Of a stretch of 64,000 nt of DNA, positions 48,201-62,342 are shown piece after piece (positions within the stretch are counted from its first letter, which is position 1; the number at the start of each line of letters is the position of its first letter). This stretch comes from Montifringilla adamsi. Lineage: Eukaryota; Chordata; Aves; Passeriformes; Passeridae. The notes beneath the pieces are model-generated. The model made no database searches and was not told the origin of the DNA. It worked only from the letters and a program-made list of their open reading frames with translations. The position numbers and the translations under genes were made by a program. The stretch spans positions 2,791,387 to 2,855,386 of the forward strand of contig JAGGNK010011225.1 of assembly GCA_017590115.1 (NCBI GenBank), given 5' to 3'.

Positions 48201-51200
48201 GATCTTCCAAACAATATTATTTGGAATAATGAGAAGTCACTTGAAAAAAATTATCTTCAAAAGGTTAGGGTATATAACAATTCCAGGAGTTTTGATGCTT
48301 ATGAAGCAAGGAGGTCCTCTCCTTTCTTAAGCTGCAACACAGGGCCCACACAATATAAAGAGTAGAGCAAAACAATGTAGGGATGAGCCAAAACTGAACA
48401 TTCTGTGCAGTCTCTGTTTTCTGTCACAGCACTCCAGAAGATGTGCTAGCAGAATTTCTGTCCCCCACCCCCAAAAAAGCATGCACTGTATCAAGAAAAT
48501 ATGAGAGAAAACCTGTATGAGACTGACATTGTAGACAGAGTACACGGAGAAAAGCCACACATGAAATCTGATAGAATTACAGGCATCTCTTTATTGGCTT
48601 ATTCTGTGTGATCTCTCCCTAAAAGAAATGTGTTTTTCTTGAAAAAATAACCTTTTGGGACAACCTGAAAGAACTATGAAATTGAGTTATTTGAGTGTCT
48701 AGGAAGTCAAGAGTATTGTGCACTGGAAAATTAGTATATGGGAATAATTACTTTTTTTGGGTTTTAACATTTATGGGGAAAAGCAGAGACTGGAGTAGGG
48801 GATGTGATAAAGTTGGTCTTGGGCTTTTCTTCAAGAGGTTTCTCTATGAAATGCAATGGTTTTTTCAGAAGAAGTTCATAGGGTTTTTTGCAAACAGCAT
48901 AGAGTTAGATGAGGACTCTTCAGTGCCTTCATGAGTATAAAAGCTCTGGTATCAACTTCAAATGTCAGAAATCCAACTTGTAGACTGTGAGCTGTGTGTT
49001 ATTTCAGCTGCTACCATTTTCCGAACAGAAGAACTGTAAAAGTAACAGGAGGCATCAGGCGTTTTTTTACTAGCCAGTCAAATTCCTTTACTAATAGAAC
49101 AATATACCAGATACAGTATTCTACCATTTGAGCCACAGACTGTAATTTTAGTTGTTATATGGCAAGACAATGGGCTTAAATAAAGAATGTATTGATGTTT
49201 TTAGTGCAGGTGAAGAACTGGACTAACACTTTTAGAAGGTTGTATTATAAACCAACACAACTTTCAGATTTATTTACATGTTTGTGTTGTCTCCTGTATG
49301 TTGCTATAGACAAACTGATGTGTATATCATACTGTGAGGTTTTGCCCTGTTTTTTACATTCCTCTCTTCTCCATTTAGATCTCAAAGTTAGGTTGCTGAG
49401 GATGGTTGTTGACTCTAAATTACTGGTCAAGACCATCTTCTAGAGCAGAATGCTTGCACCCAGTGTTTGATCAAGGCTGATATTTTCTCACCAGTTATAA
49501 CTTACTCATTGATGAGTCTTACTCAGCTGAACAAAAAGGCAAGAGAGCCAAAAGAGAGCCACAAACTTATTCTCATCATTTCTGGCAGTTTTCTTTCCCA
49601 TTGTCCATAGTTAAAATAAGCCAATTCTATGCATAAATGAGAAGTTTGCTTTAAGAGAATTATTATAATGTGAAAAAATGTAAATGAGGTTTTCATATCT
49701 TTCCTGGAGAAAATAAGATACAACAAAAATTTTCCAAATGTCTTGCTTATGTAGAAGATATTTTCAGTAATTGCTATGTTTTTGCCATTCTTCACTGATG
49801 ATCTGTTATACTGACCACCACACAGGGTGCTCCTCTCAGTCTCCCTCTATGCTGGATATAACAGCCTCCTGCGAAGGATGCTGCCAGTGCATATTGCATT
49901 GAAAGAGTGGTGATTCTGCTGGCAGTCATTGATAGGAGTGCTGCAGAGCTGGCAGGACCCTGGCTTAGGCATCCTATCCATTTAGTAGCATTTTCATGCT
50001 TTTGGTAGGCTTGCTTTTCTCACAGCAGCATTAATGTTACAGTACTATTTACTGTTCTTTTATATGTAAGCCAATATAAATAGAGTACACCAGGGATTGA
50101 AAACTTAGGTCATCCATGTTTGGTTGAGCATGTTAGCAAGTGTGTCAAAAGGAGGGAAAATACTCCAGTGAAATGTCCTTTCTGGAAGACATTAAATTTG
50201 TACCTATCTACAGGCAACCCTGAAACACTCGAAATGACACTGTAGATGAACACAGCATATAGTGAGAACATACCTGGTATTCATTCTGCCAGCAAGAACC
50301 ACAGAATAATCTTCAAGCAGTAAAAATAAAGAAGAGGCAGTAAAGGAAATGTATGAATAATTTAATATTGGGATTATAATTAACTTTTTCTTTTTTTTCA
50401 AAGTGTTATTAAACTGTAGACTCATCCAAATTTTTGGAATCAGTCCCTGAATTTTTAGTTCTTAAATTCCCCTTTTGTATGTGTGTATGCTACAGGTATG
50501 GACTTGGAAGCTGCTTGAAACTGTGACTCATAATCTTCCTTAGAATTAAGATATATTTTTAAATGGTGGCCAAGGTTTTTAGAAATGGTTAGTTCAGCTG
50601 TCCATAATTAGGAAGCTGATTTTGGAGCTTGATGTTTTCTGAACTTTTAAGATGTCAGAAGCTACGTCTGGTTGCTCAGCAACTCAGTATCTGGCCACTG
50701 TGATTTAATATCATATTATTTTCCAATGTGCCACCTTCTGTCACCAAAGGAATTTAAATTGAGGTTGTTAATGCAAAAATCTGAGCAAAGCAAGAATTTC
50801 TTCCTCTAATGTGCCCCCAGCACAGCGGGATTTTTTGCACAGTCATCTTTCATGCATTTTTGCACAAAATGATAACCACTCATCCACCTTGATTCCGTAT
50901 AATGTAATGCCATGGATTTGTGGTTAGCTGGCTGCAAGGATAATCTTGATTGATATGAAATCACACTGTTACTGTTGTTCTCCTCAGGTTTTCCAAATAA
51001 CATATTCCCCTGTGGCTGCAAATGAAGCCTTAAAGCCATAAACACAAAGCACCCTGTAGAGCAGTGTAGAGTAACTTCTTGTCATGTATGTCTGTGTCAA
51101 TATGGATGCCACCAATAGAGCTCTCTGTGTGCCCTGTGAGTCTTGAATCTGCCTTGTCCCTGGCTATTTATAATAAATCTGATATTTCAAATAATAATAC

Positions 51201-52074
51201 TCCTGCAGCTGGCTTTCCCTCTGAGAAACAGCCAAGTCTTTAGGAAGAACCTGTGTTTGTGTGGATGGCAGCTTTTCTTCCTCACAACTTTTCTTGGACT
51301 ATGAGATTTGACATTTTTTCAAGAGAAGCATGATACCAGCAGTCACTGCAGCTGTGGGAAGCTGAGGGACAGAAGAGTCACAGCTGAATGAGAACACCTA
51401 CCATAGCTTCTTACAGAACTGAGATTTATTGTAGCCAGCTGCCTAAAACCCACTTAATTAACTTCACCTATAGAAGCACGGTACTTGAACCAGCTTCTTT
51501 TCATCTTCTTTTGTACATCTGCTGTAATTTATCATTGTCAAAATTTCACTCTGATCAGAGACCTGATCATTTCCAAGAGGAAAAGTCCTGACTTTTCCAA
51601 GAGGAAAAGTTTCAAATTAGTTTAGAATATCCTGGTTGGTAGATCCTATTTTTTATTAAAAATATTGCAGTCATACTTGGACGAGTTTATTTTTTGTACT
51701 GCACCAGGATACATTTATGGTGTAGGTATTTTCTTCCCTTCTATGTTATGCTTTATTTCACTTCTTCTGTGTAAGGTATAAGATAATGGGCAGTTTGTGG
51801 GGGACATGTGACGAATGTATTTTGTTTTAATAAGAAGCCCAGAATCCAACAAAAGGGTGGATGGCTTCAGATTACTTATCTCCCTTTCATAGGTTACACC
51901 TAAACCAGAAATGTCTACTACAAGTCAAGATGTGAATGCATGCTTTTTTTATCTTCTTTTAGAGAGGAAGGGAGGTTTCTCTTGACTCAAAGGTCTTCTG
52001 GGTGAGGTCTTCTCAACCTTTTTCTTATGACACATTTCCTTTCTCCCTTAAGTGTTCTGTGAATGTATTTTCAT

Positions 52075-52128
52075 TTTGCTTTGTGTTTTTTGTTGGTTTT
52101 TGTTTTTGGTTTGTTTTTTTTTTTTTCT
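52075..52128. repeat. T/G low-complexity run
   Basis: TTTTGCTTTGTGTTTTTTGT followed by GGTTTTTG blocks and T(14). Same style as the runs at 2066 and 62297. Confidence 0.85.
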
Positions 52129-53609
52129 ATGGAGCATCTAGAAGTTTCCTTTGAGAATAACAGATAAATTTTTTCACATTCTGAGGAAGGATGCAATGAA
52201 TCAGATTTTGCTGTAGGAAAAAGCTGTTTTTCAAAATGTGTCTTTTATTTCTACGACCTACTGTATCTTCTAGGTCACTTCTTAGGTTTTTATAAGCTTC
52301 CTGAGAATATGAAAGCAGGATTTATTCAGAAGGAGGAGGAAGAACACTTGACTGACTTTTGAATATGTTTAAAATGTTGATTTAAAATTAATTAATGACT
52401 GAGTTTATATGCCTTTTCAATTGTTGTAATTTAAATTTTCTTTTTGTGCACAGAGGCCTGAAATGTGAATACTGAATGCTATTTTTAGAAGTATCTTTGT
52501 TCATTAACTGAGGATGTCATGAGTGTTAGCTGTGATCTTCTCCAATCTTTGTGGCAGACTTGTTAGAATTCTCAAGCAGTATGTGATATCTCTCAACAGC
52601 ATTTTTCTGATGAAGGCAAGGATATTGAATCTTTAATAACGATGCTCTTCCTCTAAAACACTGTTCAAATGCCCAGGTTATGTAAGCCTTAAAAAAGAGA
52701 GCTAGTTTTTTGTATCAGGGTTTCTATATTGGGTGCTGGAGTGCACTTTTTACTGCTGTATGCCAAATTAAGAGGCTGAGAACTTCTTAGATAATTGGCA
52801 TGGGGCAATATTTTGGTAAGGTCAAAGAGTAGCTGTGTGTCTCTCTGTTGATACAGATAAACAAATAATTATTGATAAACCGATTAAGAATGGAGATATT
52901 TGTTTTATTTATTTCTGTGTTTCACATCAAATTCGTGTAGCAGTTGCTCGTTTTGGATGTACAAGGCTGTAAATACTGCATGGTAATGACAAAAATTTTC
53001 CATTAGGCTTTTAGTATCTATTTTGTGTGCTTTTCTGCCAGTCATTCTTCCTGAAATTTTAGTTAGAAGCCAATTTATTTCATTTATGCATTCCTATAGA
53101 TATTGAGAGTTTATGGATATCATGGGAGTCTTTTGCATCTGTTCATAGAACCATATAGAAATAATTTATTTTGTCTTATGCTTCGGCCAGAGTCTTTGGT
53201 CTGTTAGTATGGGATGGTAAAAAAGTTAAACTTGGCTTGACATTTTTCACAGGTTGAGGGGTCTGGCACAGAAAGATAATGACCATCAACCTTGTCCAAT
53301 AACAGAGATAAGGAGTGCACTTCAGTTCTTTGTTTAAGGAGCACGTTGTAGTTCCTTTGTCTGAGCAGCAGGTATTTGAAGTATTCTCAAGATGATGCAC
53401 CAGAGACTGTACTGCTATCTGAAGTAGGAAAGCTTGTATAAAATAACTGTGTCTGTAGTAAGTCTCTTTCTACTATGACAAGCAAAGAAATAGAGAAAAA
53501 AAATTACTGAATAATACCGCTGAATGCTGCCAATGCCACATTCTGGCATGAAGAAATTCAGAGTAAATAGGTGAAAGATATAGCTGCTGTTTGGAAAGTA
53601 TAAGAGAAA

Positions 53610-53636
53610 TAATAAAAAAATAAAAAAAAAAAAAGA
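53610..53636. repeat. A-rich run
   Basis: AATAATAAAAAAATAAAAAA followed by more A to AGAG. It may be an old poly-A tail, but no attached element was recognised. Confidence 0.75.
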
Positions 53637-56600
53637 GCCTCTTTAGGTGGTTTATGTACTGGCAAAATTACTGGAAATATAATAGAGAATTTAACCAGTT
53701 GGCATCTTTGTAAAGATAGTGAATAGGGTAAATGAAGCTTTAGTAAAAGAGAAACCCTGCTTTGCATGTTTTTTTTTTCCCCTTACAGCGCTCTTGATGC
53801 ATTCAGCAAGCAGATGGGTGTGATCTGGTTGATACAGTCTGTCTGGGTTTCCACAAAGCTTCCAAGTTCCCTCATCAAGAATTTAATAAGGAAATCAAGT
53901 CTCAGTTCCATAATAAATAAGGTCATCTTACTCTTAAATAACAGACACTAAAGCAAAGAGAGATTGAAGGTTAGGACTAAATTATCTGCTCATCTAGTGG
54001 TGAAATGTTGCAGAAGCCTTGGAGTATTTGACCATCCATGTTGATGGTATTAAGAAATTACCTGAAAAAGAAACACTGAGAAATTTTGTTGCTCTTATTG
54101 AGTTATCTGGATAGCTGGACCAAGACTGAGTATGAAGTGCAACAGTTAGAAGACCTTATGGGACTGAGAACTTGCAGATGAAAGTAGTGAAATTCAGTAT
54201 GGAAAAGGGTGAACTGATATACATGAGAAAAGACTATTCTTAATTTTTCCTTGTAAGATACTGATCTCTCTGCTCACAGTAGCTGATTGGGAAGATCTTA
54301 GGATCAGAAGATATTTTTATTTGAAAAAAGTCATCTCCAAGCTCAATAGCAATCAAAAAAGTAAATCCAATTCAGAGCATTTTAGGAGAGGAAAAGTGGG
54401 TAAAAAGATAATTTTATTACACCACTACACATTGTGAGCTTTTCTTATGCCATCTTAAATACTACAACAGTGTTCTTCTTGATTCAGAAAGGCATTACAG
54501 AATAGGATGAGGCTCATGGAAGAACATCAAGGATAATCAAAGGCGTGGAGTAGTATAGTACAGGGTCAATGGTGCAACTTAAGTAAACCATGATTCTTCA
54601 TCTTGAAAAAGTCACTGAAGACTATGGACAAGTATTTGACTTTTCAGCCAGCCATTAGAAGAGCATTTGGAGCTAATAGGAGACGGGCAAACTCCCAAAT
54701 GCAAAGCATATGGGTCTTCATTGACTTGGTCCACCAAGGTTGTTATGGTTAGTTAAACTAAAAGTTGACATGGGCTTAAGAGGAGACTGAATAAATGCTG
54801 CAAGGATGACAAATCCATTATGAACTTTGAAAGATAAATCACATCAGGAAGTCCCTAAAATGAAGTTGGTTGGTGGCTACAAAAGTATTTGGGAGAAGGT
54901 AGTATTGAACATACCTTTCCTCTTCTTTTGCTGTCCTGTAGGTACCTGCCACAGTCTAATAAAGAAGCCTGAGCAGAACCCTTGATCTAACACATGAAGC
55001 TATTTTTGGAGAATACTGAAGAGAGTCATACCCAAATGATTGTCTCATATAATCTGATATCACTCCAGAAAAGTCACTGGCAGCATACACTATGACTTCA
55101 CTAGATCTTCTTATCAGTGGTAATTTGATGACCAGAAAAACATGTTTCTTATTAAAAACAGAAACAGCTGCCTCTGATTGCTATTCCCAGTCATCAGTCT
55201 TTGTTTTGTGTTCCTAAGTGCAAAACTGCATTTGCAGAATGAAGCTGGAAGTTTTGCCAGTAAATCATAGGACCAATAAGAATTTTGTACCATGAACCCT
55301 AAAGCAACTTGCCTGGTATGCATTTTATGACTTGGTAGTGTGACTGCAGGATCAAAGAGCCCCACAGAACTCTGAGGGTCATACTTGCAGTCCCCCTGGG
55401 ACGCTCCTGAAAATACTGAGATGTACTTATGCAGCTCATATTACAGGTGACTGGGAGCTGTATGGGTGATGGCCAGTGGACTCTACAGGACATGTGCCTT
55501 TCACTGACAAAATAAAAAGCAGCATGAAAGATGTGATCCCTTGCATTTCAAATCAGTATCTGATCCAGGTGCTGCCAGATATATTCTCTAAGTTGCAGGT
55601 CCTCTGAGGAAGGAGCTGTTGAGACCCTTCTGTTTTGTGCAGTGATGGGGCTATTGTTTTGCTTAGAAAATAATTATATTCCTACCTTTCAGGAGATAGA
55701 AAGTCAATCTCTTTGGGTGTTCCCTCCATCTACCCACTTTTGGCAGTATTTTTTTTAAAAGTGTATAAGGGTGGAGCTTTTCTTAATGACTTTCACTTAA
55801 TGGCCTTGTCAAAAAAAGCCATGTACAAACTGTTGCCCTTCACAGACATAAAATTTTGTGATGACACACATTAAGTTTTATAGAAACAATAGTCTCTGTA
55901 AGCAATCATAAACCTGAAAGGTTTTATTTATTTCATATTTCTACTGGAGCTGAACCTGGCTAGTGCTATCCTATTGTAGAGACCATTATCAAGGTGTACA
56001 GAACCAATTAGTAGAAACAAGAGTGAGTAGTAAAAAAATTGTGGTCTTTAAAATGCCCTATACCATGGTAAATGACTAAGAAATTAAAACTCAACAATTC
56101 ATTTCCAATTTGAAGGTGTTTTGTTCATTCTTTAAAGAGCTTTAAACATGACATTGTTACCTGAATTAGAGCTATCCAGATTTGTTCGTGTCTTACAAAA
56201 CAATAATCAGATAGCAAGGATGAAGCCAGCTGACAGCACATCAGATAATGTTTGCTGTGCAGTTTGGATGCTTAATTTAGCTAACAGCTGCACTTTGGTT
56301 TGGATAAATGATGCAGGCCCAAATTAAAAGGAAAGAGTAAAGTGCAATGATGGCTGAAGTCTTATCTTGCTGTCATGTGAAGCATGAAATTTAGGAAGGC
56401 TAAAAAAAGCTGCTAGAGAAAGGGAGTAATTTGTACTTCTTTTTATGATAGAAACAGCTCCAAAAATTAATTCTGGTATATGCACACTTAAACACATTAA
56501 TTCTTTTAACGTAGTTATTAAAAACTACAGCTTAAATGATACATGCAGTGTAGTGACTACTTTCTCAACACCTCCAAAGCGTATCAGTTAAGGGTATGTT

Positions 56601-58463
56601 GTATTTTAATAAGGTATTACAGAATTTTCTTCTGTATGCCTCTAAAGAAATTCTGTTGTTTCAGTCCAAATTGCTACCCATCCTCTTTATTGGTCCTAAT
56701 GCTCAACCGTGTGTCTGCACATGTATTTACTAACAGCATATGTGTCATTAAAAGATAGAGAGTGGCAGAAAGCATTTTAATAACTTTAGGCAACTCTTTT
56801 TATAGGCAGGCGACTTATTTTCCAGCAGCTTTTTTGTCCCTCTTTTTCTTTCTACTCTTTTTTCCTGTAATTTTAAATAGAGTAAGGTGTTACTGTGTGA
56901 TGAATTATTTAAATGGAGTCTAAGCTTTCTCAGTCAAGAAGCGATTAACTACAATTGCTTATATTTTTTCCTGAAGCTTGGCCAGTAAGAACTAGGAACT
57001 AGTTCAGAATTTCAGTGGAGGTTTTTGTGTTAGTGAGAAGGTACAGCCTCTCAGAAGTGCAATTGGAGACAAGACTCATTTTGCAAGACCCCTTTGAGAA
57101 AGTCTTTACTAGATAATGTTCACAGTCAATTAACAGGTTTTGCACCAGAAGAATTTAAAATTTTGAGGTCTGCTTTAAAATTATGTATTTTTACAAGAGG
57201 AGTCCACTGTGTGGTTTTTTTTTGCAGTTTCAGAAATAGGTTTTTTGCAACTTTGTCCAGGAAATAGAAGCAATATCAGTTCAGTGGTGATTTAAATTGC
57301 TTACCTGCTTTAACTGGAGGCTGGACTTTATGAAGTGCTGAGTGCTTCACAATTTGACTTGGATAGGCTGTTATTTTAGAGGGATTGGAGAATGAAATTA
57401 TAAAATTTTGTAAGGTTCCTCCATAGTCTACTTTCCTGTTGTTTTTTCAAAAGTACTACAGTCCTGCATTCTAACCTGTGTAGCTATAGCCTCTGAATTG
57501 ACATCAAAGTTGGAGTTACCTGGTGATGTTTAATATGTTGATGTGCAAGAACACAAGCAAGGTAAGCTTACAGTGTCTTTACATTACAATTTAACCTGCA
57601 TAACATAATAATCATGCAAAAATGCAAGAATTGTTTGGCAGGAGGACTTCCATTATTTTTCAAGAAAACATATGTCTTGAGAGTTGAATCCTTGAATTAT
57701 GTGAAAGAAGAATTCTTGGAATAGTCTTTTTTCCAGCATCAACAGCATTCTTGATCTTTTGCAATAATCCAGTTGCTTCTGGCTGTGAGTTCATGGTTCA
57801 GTTGCCAACTGTTTCTGAACAGACTATACTACCTGCCTTGGGAATGGTACCACAACTTACCATCTGGTGACATCATGATAGCATCACTTGACCTCCACAT
57901 GTGGTCTCTGTCAAGCACTTCATTGAAAACTGGCAAGACATTAGGGCCAGAACATACTGTTCTATGCAGCTCTGAATTTTGGCAGGGTTGCAACGCTCAG
58001 TAAGTAAACTTCATCTGGCTTGCAAGTCTCAGACAAATAGAACAGGCTGATGTCATCGTAAGCTTTAACTCTCATTAAAGAAGAAAGTATGTGTCTAGTA
58101 ATTATGAGGCTTTGTTGGGCACAGTTATTTAGGGGAAGTTAATAGACAAAGATCATTTTGAGCAGCGAGACTTCTGAAGAGCTGGCGTTCAATGAGCGAT
58201 GAAAAATGACCCTAGCACTGTGCTTAATTTAGAAGCTGGGTTTGCATCACTTTTCAGACTTTGTTTCTAACTCCACCTTACATAGATCCTAAATTAAAAA
58301 GGTAAAAAATTACAGAATCAAAAAATTAACAAAGTAAATACATGCTGTGTCAATCAGGTTTAATTCTATGGCTTAATAGCATAGTCATTGCTTAGCCAAG
58401 TAAGAAAATAAGGGAAAACATCACAGGTATAATTAAAAAAATTGTTCTCTGCTACTTCAAGCT

Positions 58464-58775
58464 ATTTTTCACAGAATCGTGGAATTCTTAGGGATGGAAG
58501 GGACAGCTGGAGATCATCCAGTCTGACCCCTCTGCCAAGGCAGGGTCCCCTAGAGCAGGTTACACAGGAACACATCCAGAGGGGCTCTGTCCCAGACAGG
58601 GAGACTCCACAACCTCCCTAGACAAGCTGTTCCAGTGCTCTGCCACTTTCAAGGTTAAGAAGTTCTTCCTTATATTGAGGTGCAACTTTGTGTGTTTCAG
58701 TTTATGGCCATTGCTCCTCATCCTGTCTCAGGGCACCACTGAAAAGAGTCTGGCACCATCCTCTTTAAAGTTGCC
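58464..58775 (-). mobile_element. CR1 LINE, 3'-end fragment, minus orientation
   Basis: The + strand starts CACAGAATCGTGGAATTCTTAGGGATGGAAGGGACAGCTGGAGATCATCCAGTCTGACC, the complement of a CR1 3' end. It then shows the usual internal landmarks: CAGGAACACATCCAGAGGGG, GGGAGACTCCACAACCTCCC, GCTGTTCCAGTGCTCTGCCA, AAGAAGTTCTTCCTTATATT, GGCCATTGCTCCTCATCCTG. It is cut off near 58775. This copy belongs to a different CR1 subfamily from the one at 8652, judging from its CATCCAGTCTGACC and ACATCCAGAGGGG segments. Confidence 0.93.
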
Positions 58776-59211
58776 GTGGGTCACTTGGAGAAATAGGCAT
58801 CTAAGTTTTTTTTTTGCAGTATGCCTGTCTTAATAAGAATATAATTTCTCACCTCCTGAGACCCAGTAGACAACCCTTGAGTCCTGCTCAGCTGTATTGT
58901 GTTGCTGACACTTCCAGGTGTGGCTAACAAGCAGTGTGCCATGATGGGTTCCTCAAACAAGTCTTCATAGCAGAGTCTATTTGTAATTTTGGATAATAAA
59001 ATTTGACACTTTTGGGCAATAGCTTTATGTAGAGCCACATTATGCTACAGTCCTAATAATATATTTAATTGACACTGTACCACTTTATTCTTCTCCCCTC
59101 TTCATGCTTTCAGATTGTGGAAATTTGGGGGTTTTTGGCTGGTGTTCGTAAGTGCTGGAGAGAATTTGACTTGAGTGGGAATTTGAAGGGGGCAGTGGGA
59201 AGGCATGGCAC

Positions 59212-59263
59212 AAACAAGGCAATTGTTAAGGGTCCCTTCTAACCCAAACCATTCTATGGACCT
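59212..59263 (+). mobile_element. CR1 LINE, terminal 3' fragment, plus orientation
   Basis: It reads AAGGGTCCCTTCTAACCCAAACCATTCTATGGA, a near-exact CR1 3' terminus, with only a few tens of bases of element before it. It is a heavily 5'-truncated copy, lying 440 bases from the opposite-strand CR1. Confidence 0.82.
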
Positions 59264-59396
59264 ATTGAATTGGAAAGGAATCAGAAACTATTGCTTGACT
59301 TAGTGCCTAAACCATGTTTCCCAGGCTTTCTATGTGCCTGTGGAAGGAGAAGGCTGATAGAAGGGGGTAGAACACTGGAAATAATCAGATATGTTT

Positions 59397-59460
59397 TTCT
59401 CTAAATTGAGAAGGTGATTGCCTAGGACTTCTCTAAATTGAGAAGGTGATTGCCTAGGAC
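59397..59460. repeat. Perfect 32-bp tandem duplication, two copies
   Basis: Copies at 59397-59428 and 59429-59460, each starting TTCTCTAAATTGAGAAGGTG and ending CCTAGGAC, identical by eye. Not simple sequence, so it is a recent local event. Confidence 0.93.
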
Positions 59461-62296
59461 TTAGTGCTAAGCACTAGAAATTTAATTTGGCTATCTCTAC
59501 AGAAGAAAATTTTAAGTCTAGAGAAAAACCTAAAAGCTCCAGGGAAGTATGTCACTTAGTGGAAGCAGAAAGGATAGTGTTCTCCTTGTAATATGTTTAT
59601 GTGAATTACCTTCCACGTTCTAGCCCTAACAGATTTTGGGCTACAACACATCCTTTTGGCAAAAAATTCGAAAAAGATGCAAAATAACTTTTGCAAATCT
59701 TCATTTGCAAATCCCTGAGATTTTTAAGGACAGACAAGCAAATCATCCAATCATCCAGCCTATAATCCAGGATGTGAGACTGAGAAAGAAAAGATAATGT
59801 ATAAAATTCTTAGTCTAGTGCCTTTCTAAAAGGCAGTCACTTAAGAAAATTACTTCGATTATATCAAATTCATTGACGAAGTTGTCAGAAGAAATATGAA
59901 CTGCACTGCTACTATGCATCTTACACTCTTACTAATGATAATTTGTTAATTGTATAGTTCTAACTAAAAAGATGTGCACAGATATGAGATTAAAACCTGG
60001 AAGTCGATTTTGCCCTTTTTTTAAACTTCTGTAGAGGAGAAATTAATATTGGTTTGTGGTGGTTTTAAAATGTGATTTTTAAGTGTTTGAGGGGTTCTTG
60101 TTTTTTTTCCCCCCTCAATGAAGACATAAATGAGGAGAATTACATTGTATTCTGAGAAACAGAGGAAGTTCAATTCTTTGCCAAAGCAAACATCCGCAGA
60201 CTTGTGTAGTCTACATGTTTCAATGCATGTGAAAATATTTGGTGTTGTAGCGTGATTTCCTTGAGTGGAAATAATACTGCAGCTAGAAATGAGATTTTGC
60301 AAAGAAGGAAATCACAGCTATCTTAGTGATTTAACATCTCAGATTTGTTTATGGATAGTTTCCTGTCTGACACATTTAACTGAGCAAGTTAAAGGGTTTA
60401 ACGATTAGAATGGCATTAATTTTTAACTGTCCTTGACGGTGACATTTCACAAAGGGTGTGTTCTATAAAAACAGATGGAAAAATGAGCTTGCCCCTTCAC
60501 CTTGTACTGGCTTTCTTGTGATAACTGATTTAGCTTTCTGTCACCAATCAGCCAAGCATTCAAGGACATATTTGCCTTTTGTCTTCCTCATTTTGTGAAT
60601 AAAATAGCATAAGAACATTGAAATTTTTATAAAATCCCGTAGTAGTAAGCTTTCATCTGTTATTAAGGCTGAGATGTTTTTGTAGTCAGACCTTGATTTT
60701 TGCTAATCAGTATTCAATTCTGTTATAAAATCCTGTTTAACTCCAAAGTCATATAATAAATAAATAATCTGAAATTAAGCATTATGGGCAAAATTATGCA
60801 AAATAATGTGATATTAAAATAGTGTGATATGTGACTAAAATATTAATGATAGGGTTCTTTTCAGTAGGCAGATGCAGTTTGCACTCTAGTTCTAAGACAG
60901 ATTTCACACAGTGCCTGGGTTCTTCCAGCAGTAAAGCAGCTCAGAAGCTGAGGCACGGAGTACAGCTGGGATGCAGCCATCAGGTGAGACAGACACCTGC
61001 AGAGCACAAGGAAGGACGGTGCAGAGTTTCAAAGTCAGGAGGAAGCACCCTAATAGAGAATGGTGTTGTCAGGACTGAAATATGGTTATCCTGTTCCTTG
61101 AGTTGCTTGCTATTCTTTTGGACTTAATTCAAGTTGGCAGTAGCTTGGGAGTCTCCCATCTAAATCTGTTCCCCAGGAGAGTGATGTGTCCAGAGTTACA
61201 CAAGCTATCAGGTCTGGTCGGTCCAAATACCAGTCCTGCTATCCCAGCATACTTACTCATATGGCTTACTTAAAGCTAAGCCTATTTTTATTCATTTTAT
61301 TGCCAGGCTTTGAGATCCAACACCTCAACATGAATGGAAGTAAAATGACCAATGCAGAGAAACTCTTTGCTAATTCCTAACGTGTAGTTATTCCTATGCA
61401 TTTTACCAAAATGAAAAGTTTTCCAAACGATACCCTCTTTAGAAGTGTTTCAGTGTGCTAGATTTTTTTATTATCTCTGTGTCTGTTGTTTTGGTAATAT
61501 GTTGTTGTATTGCATGGTATCCTAGTAAGTATTTTAAATAACCCACACAAATGCGTTCTGCACAGTAAGGACATGCTTCTGGCGAGACATCAGGCTCCTG
61601 TCTTTGAATGCAGTTTCTAATATACTTGTGTTTCAGTGCACTTGTGTACTTAGGGATTAAACATTCATCTTTTAATCAAATGAAACAGGATACTACCCAA
61701 TAAGGAAAGAAGGTAGAGAAGTTCAGTGCTGAATAGATGATTTTATTCAATGTAGCTTAAAGTGGTCAGCCTCATCAGCTCAGTTGCCCAGTTTTGAGAG
61801 CTCACTGAATTCTCCTTTGTCAGTGTATGCCAGTGAAAAGACTAATGATGTCCAAGGAATATTAGGCACATAAGCAAATGTTGTATAAGACACATTAATG
61901 TTCAACTGGGACTTCTTGTGGTTTCTAGTGCTAGGCATGTTGAAGCATCTGTTGCCCTGTGAAAATGCAGAATCAGCTGTGCAGGATAGCTTCTATATCA
62001 TCAAGTTTAGTGGACAGATTTATGTCTCCATTCTACAGCTGAAAGATTTATCTGTCTGATTTTCCTAGAGCAATTCTTCTTGGATCAAAATATTTTCTTC
62101 TCAACTGCTTTAAGTTATGTCATAGTAATATGTCTTTAAATCCAAACCCATAAATCTTACATACCAATCTACCACTTGTCTTTCATAAAATATTATAAAT
62201 GATTAGTGCAGTTATATCAAGAGTTTAAAGCAAATTAATGAAGTATGCATCTTTTTTTCCTTTTAGAATTCTTGTAAAATGGCTCTTAATTATTTG

Positions 62297-62342
62297 AAGG
62301 TTTTTTTGGGGTTTTTTGTTTTTTTGGTTTTTTTTTTTTTTC
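62297..62342. repeat. T/G low-complexity run
   Basis: GAAGGTTTTTTTGGGGTTTT, then TTTGTTTTTTTGG and T(14). A second run of T(14) lies at about 62427-62441. Intronic. Confidence 0.85.

Noticed and set aside
53176..53400. 74-codon minus-strand frame with several cysteines
   Set aside because: No family recognised and no neighbouring coding-like segments. Left as chance.
54480..54800. Possible very old CR1 in plus orientation (CATCAAGGATAATCAAAGGC and following)
   Set aside because: Only scattered resemblance to the CR1 body, with no 3' terminus. Too weak to annotate.
60831..61127. 98-codon + frame with TTTTCAG before it and a CAG|GTGAGA-like site at about 60982
   Set aside because: The peptide does not resemble COBL and the sites look accidental. 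Only transcript evidence would change this.
61175..61225. GTGTCCAGAGTTACACAAGC segment resembling the conserved part of MIR-type SINEs
   Set aside because: Similarity is short and from memory only. A repeat search would be needed to call it.
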